NCBI RefSeq assembly: GCF_024582835.1
Contig: NZ_CP102096.1
Location: 1,054,001 to 1,118,000, forward strand
Length of the DNA stretch: 64,000 nt
Source of the DNA: Vibrio japonicus
GTDB taxonomy: Bacteria; Pseudomonadota; Gammaproteobacteria; Enterobacterales; Vibrionaceae
Reading direction: 5' to 3'
In this document: in pieces, positions 57,510-64,000 of the stretch
Numbering within the stretch: position 1 is the stretch's first letter
How the letters are laid out: the number at the start of each line of letters is the position of its first letter
The notes under the pieces: model-generated
Databases searched by the model: none
The model's input: the letters and a program-made list of their open reading frames with translations, nothing else
What the model was told of the DNA's origin: nothing
Made by a program: the position numbers and the translations under genes

Positions 57510-59801
57510 ATGGCTATAACAACGCACATTCTAGGCTACCCGCGAATCGGTGAAAAACGAGAACTCAAATTTGCATTAGAAAAATACTGGCGCGGTGAAA
57601 TCGATCAGGCTGAACTTAAAAACGTAGGCACAAACTTACGCCAAAAGAACTGGGCTACTCAGGCTCAAGCTGGGCTAAGTTTTGTTACTGCTGGTGACTT
57701 TGCATGGTACGACCATGTTTTAACAACAACTCTGTTACTTGGACACGTGCCAAAACGTCATCGTAGTGGCTTCCCTGATCTAGACACGCTGTTTAAGGTT
57801 GGGCGCGGGCAATCTCAGACAAGCTGTGGTTGCAGTGGAAGCGCTGCGTCAGACATGACCAAATGGTTCAATACCAATTATCACTACATCGTGCCTGAAT
57901 TCAGCAAAGACGATAGCTTTGAAGTCAGTTGGCCGCAACTGTTTGAAGAAGTAAACGAAGCAATTAAAGCTGGACACAAGGTTAAACCAGTACTGCTAGG
58001 CCCAATCAGTTATTTGTATCTGGGTAAAGAAGTGGAAGAAGGCTTTGACCGTTTGACACTCTTACCACGCTTACTGACTGCTTATCAGCAAATTTTGGCA
58101 AAACTGGCCAAACAAGGTGTTGAATGGGTACAAATCGACGAGCCAATTCTCTCTCTAGAACTGGAAAAAACGTGGTTAGATTCATTCAAACTGGCTTATC
58201 AAGTGATCCGTAGCGATGTAAAAGTGCTACTGACAACTTACTTTGATTCGGTCACCGACTCTTTAGATAAAATTGTTGAATTGGATGTTGATGGTTTGCA
58301 TGTGGATCTGTCTGCTGCTCCAACACAACTACAGCAAGTGGCGGATAAACTGCCTGAAGGTTGGGTATTGTCTGCGGGTGTCGTCAATGGCCGTAACGTA
58401 TGGCGCGCTGATCTAACGACGCTTCGTGAAACTCTGCAGCCGATTAAAGACAAGCTAGGTGACAATCTTTGGATCGCAAGTTCTTGTTCACTGCTTCACA
58501 GCCCAGTAGACCTAGAGCTTGAGCCGTCATTGTCTGAAGACGTACAAAGCTGGTTCGCTTTTGCAAAACAGAAAGTGACCGAAGTCGCTCTATTGGGTAA
58601 AGCGTTAGAAGGTGATCAAGAGGCAATCTTAGCGAGTGATACCTACAGTGCGCCAATTCAAGCACGTAAAACGTCGAAAGAAGTTAACAAGCCACAAGTT
58701 CAGGCTCGTTTAAGTAAGATTACTCAAGCATTGGGTGAGCGTAGTGCGCCTTATGCAGAACGCGCAGCGCATCAGGCAGAAGTACTGGGCTTGCCTCTGT
58801 TCCCGACCACGACGATTGGTTCTTTCCCTCAAACAAGTGAAATTCGTGTTCAGCGTAGCGCGTACCGCACTGGTCAGCTATCTGAAGGTGAATACGTAGA
58901 AGCGCTTAAAGGGCATATTGCGGATGCGGTGAAACGTCAAGAAGCACTGGATCTGGATGTACTGGTACACGGCGAAGCAGAGCGGAATGACATGGTGGAA
59001 TACTTTGCCGAAAACCTAGCGGGCTTTCAGACAACCAAATTTGGTTGGGTACAAAGCTACGGCTCTCGCTGCGTAAAACCAGCCATTGTTGTCGCGGATA
59101 TCGAACGTGAAAAACCAATCACGGTTGAATGGTCGACTTATGCTCAGTCACTGACATCTAAGCAAATGAAAGGCATGCTGACTGGACCTGTTACGATTCT
59201 TTGCTGGACATTCCCACGTGAAGATATCTCGCGTAAAGAAATCGCTGACCAATTGGCGCTAGCGCTACGTGATGAGGTGTCTGATTTGCAAGATGCTGGC
59301 ATCAACATTATCCAAATTGACGAACCGGCGATTCGTGAAGGTCTACCGCTTAAGAAACGTGACCATGCGGAATACTTAAATTGGGCAGTCAACGCGTTCA
59401 AAATTTCGGCAGCGAGTGCGAAACCAGAAACACAAATTCATACACACATGTGTTACTCAGAGTTCAATGAAATTATTGATTCGGTAGCAGCATTGGATGC
59501 AGATGTTATTACCATCGAAACTTCACGTTCGAACATGGAGCTACTTAAAGCGTTCGAAGAGTTCAATTACCCGAACGAAATTGGTCCTGGTGTTTACGAT
59601 ATTCACTCGCCAAATATTCCGAGTGAAGATTGGATTGAAGGTCTTATCAACAAAGCCGCTGAAAAGATCCCTGCGAAGCGTTTGTGGGTAAACCCAGACT
59701 GCGGACTTAAAACACGTAACTGGGCTGAAACTGAAGCATCGCTTGCTAACATGGTTTCAGCAGCTAAGAAGCTACGTAAAGAGTTTGCTGAGCAAGCATA
59801 A
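57510..59801 (+). CDS. metE: Cobalamin-independent methionine synthase
   Basis: Zinc enzyme of 763 residues that methylates homocysteine with 5-methyltetrahydropteroyltriglutamate. The N-terminal half has [21 protein letters not shown] and the C-terminal catalytic half has [33 protein letters not shown] and the zinc ligands in [10 protein letters not shown] (about His645, Cys647) and NPDCGLKTR (Cys about 731). The start is the ATG at 57510, since AAAGG (57496-57500) is 9 bases upstream; the ATG at 57504 is too close. Strong control by MetR and MetJ is expected. Confidence 0.97.
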   Translation: MAITTHILGYPRIGEKRELKFALEKYWRGEIDQAELKNVGTNLRQKNWATQAQAGLSFVTAGDFAWYDHVLTTTLLLGHVPKRHRSGFPDLDTLFKVGRGQSQTSCGCSGSAASDMTKWFNTNYHYIVPEFSKDDSFEVSWPQLFEEVNEAIKAGHKVKPVLLGPISYLYLGKEVEEGFDRLTLLPRLLTAYQQILAKLAKQGVEWVQIDEPILSLELEKTWLDSFKLAYQVIRSDVKVLLTTYFDSVTDSLDKIVELDVDGLHVDLSAAPTQLQQVADKLPEGWVLSAGVVNGRNVWRADLTTLRETLQPIKDKLGDNLWIASSCSLLHSPVDLELEPSLSEDVQSWFAFAKQKVTEVALLGKALEGDQEAILASDTYSAPIQARKTSKEVNKPQVQARLSKITQALGERSAPYAERAAHQAEVLGLPLFPTTTIGSFPQTSEIRVQRSAYRTGQLSEGEYVEALKGHIADAVKRQEALDLDVLVHGEAERNDMVEYFAENLAGFQTTKFGWVQSYGSRCVKPAIVVADIEREKPITVEWSTYAQSLTSKQMKGMLTGPVTILCWTFPREDISRKEIADQLALALRDEVSDLQDAGINIIQIDEPAIREGLPLKKRDHAEYLNWAVNAFKISAASAKPETQIHTHMCYSEFNEIIDSVAALDADVITIETSRSNMELLKAFEEFNYPNEIGPGVYDIHSPNIPSEDWIEGLINKAAEKIPAKRLWVNPDCGLKTRNWAETEASLANMVSAAKKLRKEFAEQA

Positions 59802-59823
59802 CGTTCACTTCTTTTTAACGAAC

Positions 59824-59856
59824 AATGCCGGCCTATTTAGGTCGGCATTTTTATTT
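59824..59856 (+). terminator. Terminator after metE
   Basis: 11-bp stem AATGCCGGCCT/AGGTCGGCATT (one G-T pair), 4-base loop, followed by TTTATTT. Confidence 0.9.
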
Positions 59857-60200
59857 AGGGAGGTATAGGGTAGGACGCTCCCCAAAAAGCGTAGATTTTA
59901 GCGTACAAACACAGGTTGAAGTTACGACCGTTCCCCCTTGGCTTACCGTTCAAAAATCGCTCACGAAAGATCAGCACGCCCTAATGTAATGTTAAATTTA
60001 TGTTCAATTAGTGAGATTTTTGTTGTTCTTTTACTAATGTCTAATATTCCTATCGATAGCAACACATGCTTAATAAGCTCAAATCAATAAAGGTGCTCGA
60101 TAGCACCTAGGGTGTCGTCTCGTATTGGTCGAGGGTCTGTATACCAAGTGAAGCTCTAGTTGACATAGTTCAACTTCGAAACATAACAAAGGATAACTCA
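59857..60200 (+). promoter_or_regulatory. Structured leader/promoter region of DUF3360 copy 2
   Basis: About 345 bases without a gene. The last 110 bases hold three successive stems: AGGTGCT/AGCACCT (60091-60097 with 60102-60108, loop CGAT), CTCG/CGAG around 60119-60133, and GTTGA/TCAAC around 60158-60173. This suggests a folded 5' leader. No known riboswitch was recognised. SD AAGGA precedes the start. Confidence 0.5.
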
Positions 60201-61658
60201 ATGTCTGACACAAATAAGACCTTTTACAGGGATGTGCGCAAAAAACCGCATGAATTTGAAAACCGAGAAGACTTTCTAAACCATGATTTAACCGTCATGA
60301 GCTTTCGTCGCTGGGGTATTCATTTGCCATCACGTGATTACAGTATTGAAATCGAAGACTGGGTACCTGCATTAGCCGCCACCATTGGTAAAGTGGTTAT
60401 GGTAACCGCTATGGTTGCCGCCTTTGCTGCTCAGTTCGGCTTATCTCCGGAGTTCGTTGCAGAAAACGTGCGTTACGAACTGCTTATTGCGGGCGCTCTG
60501 TTTGTTATCCTGTTTTCTGCAATCCTAAACCCGAACGCAAACTTAGCTGGTACTCACGGCCCAATGATACCGCTGATTCCTATGATTGCAGCCGCAGGGG
60601 GGCACCCTCTGGCCCTCGGTTTGATGGTATGTGCTTTTGGTTTAATTCTCGCTTTTACTAAAGGCGGTTCTAAACTCATGACCCTGACTGGTATTGGGGT
60701 TCGAGGTGGGTTACTGATCTACCTCGGCGCAGTGGGGTTGATTGGACAGATTAATAAGACTGAAGCGTGGGCTGCAAGTACGGACCAAGGTTACATCTCG
60801 TTTGTGGTTATTGGTCTAACGGTTATGGTTTATGCCTACTTAGCCAAGATCAACAAACGTTGGTTGGCCATCCCACTGTGTTCTGCACTCGCGGGTATTG
60901 TTGCTTATGCGATGGGCGCTGAGTTTGCTTTTACCACCGAGCCGGGCCTGCCTAATTTCAGCCCATTCTACTGGTGGGGTGAAAATACCGGTTGGCAACT
61001 AGGCTGGCCAACCCTAGAGCACTTTATTGCTGTTACTCCATTTGCTCTACTCGCCGTCGCTATGTGGTCTCCTGACTACCTCGGGCATCGTGTTTTTCAA
61101 GAACTTAACTATCCAAAAGAAGCGAAAGGCGTACTAATGGATGTCGACGACACTATGGTCGGAGCGTCTGTTCGTCAGGGTGTTGGATCATTATTAGGTG
61201 GCGGTAACCTAGCTTCTTCTTGGGGTACGTACATGATTCCAGCCGCAATTGCCAAACGTCCTATTCCTGGCGGCGCGTTGTTAACGGGTTTAATGTGTAT
61301 TGCCGCGGCAGTCATTGGTTACCCGATGGATCTCGCGATGTGGGAGCCTGTTCTACGCGTTGCACTAATTGTCGGTGTATTCTTACCACTTCTTGAAGCG
61401 GGTATGCAGATGATCCATAAGCATAAAGATTCACTCAGTGCAGGTATCTGTATTTTTGCTTGTGCATTTGTTAACCCAGTATTCGGCTGGGCAATAACTA
61501 TGCTGTTGGATAACCTCGGACTTATCGGCGACCATGAGCGCGCTAACGAGCTATCAGGCAAAGACAAATACCTGATTCCTGGCGTTGCCTTTATCATTTG
61601 CGCTGGTTCTCTTGCTGTAGTCGGTCAGCTTCCTGGGATTCCTGCTCTGATTGGTTAA
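60201..61658 (+). CDS. DUF3360 family membrane transporter (copy 2)
   Basis: 485-residue inner-membrane protein, paralogue of the gene at 32511-34058 over its full length. Shared landmarks: ANLAGTHGPMIPLIPMIAAA, LAKINKRWLAIPLC, WWGENTGWQLGWPTLEHFIA, MWSPDYLGHRVFQELNYPKE, MDVDDTMVGASVRQ and SSWGTYMIPAAIAKRPIPGG. The hydrophilic N-terminus is about 30 residues shorter. Roughly twelve helices are visible. The substrate is unknown; the NCS2/SulP-like layout suggests an anion or nucleobase-type solute (inference). Confidence 0.86.
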   Translation: MSDTNKTFYRDVRKKPHEFENREDFLNHDLTVMSFRRWGIHLPSRDYSIEIEDWVPALAATIGKVVMVTAMVAAFAAQFGLSPEFVAENVRYELLIAGALFVILFSAILNPNANLAGTHGPMIPLIPMIAAAGGHPLALGLMVCAFGLILAFTKGGSKLMTLTGIGVRGGLLIYLGAVGLIGQINKTEAWAASTDQGYISFVVIGLTVMVYAYLAKINKRWLAIPLCSALAGIVAYAMGAEFAFTTEPGLPNFSPFYWWGENTGWQLGWPTLEHFIAVTPFALLAVAMWSPDYLGHRVFQELNYPKEAKGVLMDVDDTMVGASVRQGVGSLLGGGNLASSWGTYMIPAAIAKRPIPGGALLTGLMCIAAAVIGYPMDLAMWEPVLRVALIVGVFLPLLEAGMQMIHKHKDSLSAGICIFACAFVNPVFGWAITMLLDNLGLIGDHERANELSGKDKYLIPGVAFIICAGSLAVVGQLPGIPALIG

Positions 61659-61672
61659 TAGAATCTCGTACT

Positions 61673-61707
61673 AAAGGCATAGATGGTCACCACCTATGCC
61701 TTTTCTC
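61673..61707 (+). terminator. Terminator after DUF3360 copy 2
   Basis: 10-bp perfect stem AAAGGCATAG/CTATGCCTTT (61673-61682 with 61694-61703), followed by TCTCATT. Confidence 0.88.
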
Positions 61708-61786
61708 ATTCCGGCTCTACTCTGCAACTCGTTTATGTCCTGCATCGAGATAGCTATTTGTACATTCACTTTATGACCATTCTTTA

Positions 61787-61806
61787 AGCGCCACCTAGAT
61801 GGCGCT
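61787..61806 (-). terminator. Hairpin after the Tag-like gene
   Basis: 7-bp stem AGCGCCA/TGGCGCT with a 6-base loop, 45 bases downstream of the glycosylase-like gene on the minus strand. A weak T stretch follows. Confidence 0.5.
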
Positions 61807-61850
61807 AGAATTATAAAAATTGATGATCGCCTGAATTTGGAATGGCATGT

Positions 61851-62552
61851 TTATTCAATCGGGGCTAGCACTCGATTGTCACCAGAACTGAACGCGATAG
61901 TTTGGCTGATTTGCGTCAGGCTACGACCACTTTCCGCTTGCCACTGAGCAAACGCTTGGTTGGCAGCTTGTAGAGAGCGTTTTGTGTCTTTACCGCCTTC
62001 GATCACTTTGCAGCTGCGCAAATATGCCTCAACGTCACCAGAGAGAATAAATGTATCCACTCCCAGTTGACGTAAAGAATAGGGGCCTGTGTTCCCACCA
62101 AGTCGACTACCGAATTTCTTTAAATATGCCCACAGCTCAGTGATCTCCTCACTTGGCCAGTTGGCAACCATATTTCCGAAAGAGCCATGTTTTAACGATG
62201 CTTCATGGATCATCTGCGCGTTGGCTTGAATCGATTTGACCTTGGCGTGGTGACGAATAATGCGTTTATCAGAGGCTTTAGTATCCCATTGCTCATCAGA
62301 CAACAATAGCAATGGCTCGATTTGGAAGCCAAAAAACACCTCTTCGAAATTTGGCCACTTGTTTCTTACTACGCTCCAAGAAATACCACTTTGGAACACT
62401 TTCATGCTAAATGCGGATAACCAGCGATCATTGGGGATGTCGGCAACTTGTTCTTTACTTAGCGGTGTAGAAAGCAGCGCTTCTAGTTTGTCTTCGCCAC
62501 CTTTGCGTTCGGCTGCTCGGCGATAAATGTCGTCGAATTTTTCAAATGCCAC
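61851..62552 (-). CDS. DNA-3-methyladenine glycosylase I (Tag)-like protein, divergent
   Basis: 233-residue protein with the Tag-type helix-hairpin-helix core: AFSMKVFQSGISWSVVRNKW (about 47-66), IIRHHAKVKSIQANAQ (about 97-112) and GPYSLRQLGVDTFILSGDVEAYL near 155-177. Tag removes 3-methyladenine from DNA. This one lacks the N-terminal Cys and YHDxEWG segment and the C-terminal His/Cys, so the zinc site is missing, and the residue matching Glu38 of E. coli Tag is Lys51 by eye. The start is GTG with SD GGGAG upstream. Activity on 3-methyladenine is therefore uncertain. Confidence 0.8.
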   Translation of the reverse strand: MAFEKFDDIYRRAAERKGGEDKLEALLSTPLSKEQVADIPNDRWLSAFSMKVFQSGISWSVVRNKWPNFEEVFFGFQIEPLLLLSDEQWDTKASDKRIIRHHAKVKSIQANAQMIHEASLKHGSFGNMVANWPSEEITELWAYLKKFGSRLGGNTGPYSLRQLGVDTFILSGDVEAYLRSCKVIEGGKDTKRSLQAANQAFAQWQAESGRSLTQISQTIAFSSGDNRVLAPIE

Positions 62553-62655
62553 TGTATTGTCTCCCTAACACTGCGCTAACAAAATATAACCGACTTATGA
62601 CATTCTATGCTGTGTAGCGATTAAAGTCTGCGACAAATACGGGAGATGTTGATTC

Positions 62656-62856
62656 ATGAAGAATTTTTTAGTTGTGCTTGTCGCTAGCACCTTGTTAGCA
62701 GGCTGTCAGCTTACTCGAGTTGAAGGCGAGTATAGGGACGTTGAAGTGAAGGTGAACACCAAAGGTGACCGATATGGCAACGATGACAGGCACCACGATG
62801 GGCATTATCAAAAAAGATTTTGTCCTCCTGGGCAAGCCAAAAAAGGCAACTGCTAA
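62656..62856 (+). CDS. Small lipoprotein (hypothetical)
   Basis: 66-residue predicted lipoprotein: signal peptide ending in LLAGC (Cys17), then a short hydrophilic tail with a DDRHHDGHYQKR stretch and two late cysteines (in RFCPPGQAKKGNC). SD GGGAG precedes the ATG by 8 bases. A very strong terminator follows at once, so it is an independently expressed gene. The His/Asp cluster could bind metal, but no function is known. Confidence 0.82.
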   Translation: MKNFLVVLVASTLLAGCQLTRVEGEYRDVEVKVNTKGDRYGNDDRHHDGHYQKRFCPPGQAKKGNC

Positions 62857-62898
62857 AAGAATCAGGCCAGAGTTTAACTCTGGCCTGATTCTTTTTAT
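62855..62898. terminator. Strong bidirectional terminator after the small lipoprotein gene
   Basis: 19-bp perfect stem (62855-62873 with 62877-62895), core GAATCAGGCCAGAGT, 3-base loop, A and T flanks. It overlaps the lipoprotein stop codon. Confidence 0.95.
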
Positions 62899-62955
62899 CT
62901 TTGACACTTATCATCGCGGAAATCGGGTTTAATAAGTTTCAGATCATTCTGATTG

Positions 62956-64000
62956 TTAGTGATTAACGAGCGTTAAACCACTTGGCAGAGCATCCCCGAA
63001 TACACGTTTAGATTCGCTTTCAGATAGCTCTTTGATCTCTTCAACCAGTGAAACCCAAGATTCCGGCACTTTGCTTTGTTTCAACTTAGCGAGTACTTGT
63101 TCTCTGAAATCATCTGAAATATCAAACAGTCGGTCACCCGTTTTTCGACAAATCATAACCGCAGCAAACGCAATCATAGGCTCTTTTTGCCAGTTCTGTT
63201 CTAGCAGTTTTGGCAACCATTGTTCGGCCTGCTCACGAGAAACCACGTTGTGCTGACTACCGTAGAGTGGCGTGCGCGAGGCTAAACGACCCATGGCCCA
63301 CCAATGCGCCTGTTCAAACTGATTATGATTGAGTGCTTTGCTTAAGAACCAACTCGCCAGCAGAACTTTATCTTCGACTTCAAGATGCTCTAAGGACGCT
63401 GACAAGCGGACCATAGATTCGTAGCCCATCTCTTGCGCAGCTTTTGCCGATTGTGGATTTTTCATCGCGCCAGGATGTAGGTATTTTGCAATGTCTGCCA
63501 AAATGGTTTCTTGCTGTTCTTGGCTGAGTCCACCCGCGATACGACGCCAGAATACCCACCAGTCAGTCCAACCTTGGTGATTTTTAAACTGAATACCTTG
63601 CTGGTAGAGCCCCCAAACTTGTTCTATTCGCCAAGAGTCTGTTGGGTCGCCAAATCCAGGACGAAGAGAGAAGCCTGCTAAACGTAACCAGTTCTTTTCA
63701 TGTTGCTCAGAGCGGCGACGACGCTTGCGTCCTTGAGCGAATGCATCGAATAATTGTCGTAAAGTAGAAAAATCCCACTCATCTCGCTTACCGAGCTTCT
63801 TCTCTAAATCTTTGGCGAGCGTTTTGATCTCTTTCGTATCTGCGCTTTTTTTGTTGCCGCTGTAGATTCGAGTGATCAGTTCTTTGCAATCAGTGAGGCG
63901 AGGGTGAAGCTGCTCTTGTTCGGCGTCATCCGCTTTTTGGTTACGCACTTCGAACTCTAATGCCCAGCGTTTGGTGTCATCTTCGACGCTGACGCACTCC
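62956..64000 (-). CDS. Hsp70-family protein, C-terminal part (DUF3731), cut by the window edge
   Basis: The frame is open from 62956 to the right edge with no stop, so only the C-terminal part (about 347 residues) is seen. It matches the DUF3731 region found after the Hsp70 ATPase domain in long DnaK-like proteins of proteobacteria: FSLRPGFGDPTDSWRIEQVW, WWVFWRRIAGGLSQEQQ, SASLEHLEVEDKVLLASW and WWAMGRLASRTPLYGSQHNV. The basic run GRKRRRRSEQHEK lies just before. The N-terminal ATPase domain would lie outside the window; the assignment is therefore from the C-domain only. Confidence 0.75.
   Translation of the reverse strand, partial: ECVSVEDDTKRWALEFEVRNQKADDAEQEQLHPRLTDCKELITRIYSGNKKSADTKEIKTLAKDLEKKLGKRDEWDFSTLRQLFDAFAQGRKRRRRSEQHEKNWLRLAGFSLRPGFGDPTDSWRIEQVWGLYQQGIQFKNHQGWTDWWVFWRRIAGGLSQEQQETILADIAKYLHPGAMKNPQSAKAAQEMGYESMVRLSASLEHLEVEDKVLLASWFLSKALNHNQFEQAHWWAMGRLASRTPLYGSQHNVVSREQAEQWLPKLLEQNWQKEPMIAFAAVMICRKTGDRLFDISDDFREQVLAKLKQSKVPESWVSLVEEIKELSESESKRVFGDALPSGLTLVNH

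Overview
The window is ordinary core chromosome of a Vibrio species (Gammaproteobacteria). The evidence is gene content and order: ycfL-lpoB-thiK-ycfP-ndh, mfd-csiV, lolCDE, comEC-msbA-lpxK-ycaR-kdsB, prkA-yeaH-spoVR, pflA-lpxR-pflB, hexR-panP, tfoY, metR/metE and two DUF3360 transporters. Base composition and codon use look even throughout. I saw no tRNA or rRNA, insertion sequence, prophage, integron cassette or CRISPR array.

Layout. 1-6.4 kb: a lipoprotein operon (COG3014, YcfL, LpoB), thiamine kinase, YcfP, NADH dehydrogenase II and a GNAT acetyltransferase. 6.5-11.3 kb (minus): a PilZ-type protein, the transcription-repair coupling factor Mfd and CsiV. 11.5-21.3 kb (plus, apart from one DUF2062 gene): LolCDE lipoprotein export, the ComEC DNA-uptake channel, and the lipid A/Kdo genes msbA, lpxK, ycaR and kdsB. 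21.3-27.9 kb (minus): SpoVR, YeaH, PrkA, YfbU and an orphan CbiM-like membrane protein. 28-34 kb (minus): the pyruvate formate-lyase system with an LpxR lipid A deacylase between activase and lyase, then the first DUF3360 transporter. 34.7-37.8 kb (plus): a basic-amino-acid ABC transporter. 37.9-45.7 kb (minus): YbjL, glutaredoxin 1, HexR, PanP, a small periplasmic protein, LysO and an HDOD protein. 46-50 kb: TfoY, an outer-membrane barrel protein, and a two-component pair whose kinase carries a degenerate receiver. 50-55 kb: DUF945, SerC and YgiQ. 55.3-60 kb: a membrane protein, DUF4250 and the divergent metR/metE pair. 60-64 kb: the second DUF3360 transporter, a divergent Tag-like glycosylase, a tiny lipoprotein and the 3' part of an Hsp70-like gene that runs off the right edge.

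How the genes work together. Envelope biogenesis is heavily represented: LpoB and CsiV (activators of the two class A penicillin-binding protein systems), LolCDE, MsbA, LpxK, KdsB and LpxR. Anaerobic and central metabolism is represented by Ndh, PflA/PflB and HexR. Amino-acid traffic and synthesis cover the ABC transporter, LysO, SerC, MetE/MetR and PanP (beta-alanine for pantothenate). ComEC and TfoY link to competence and related behaviours.

I found no convincing new multi-gene system. The points most worth a second look are: the pseudo-receiver histidine kinase with a single-domain response regulator; tfoY without a recognisable c-di-GMP riboswitch in its leader; an 18-bp perfect inverted repeat with an alternative pairing before serC; the paired DUF3360 transporters with structured leaders; and the Tag-like protein that lacks the family's zinc and base-recognition residues.
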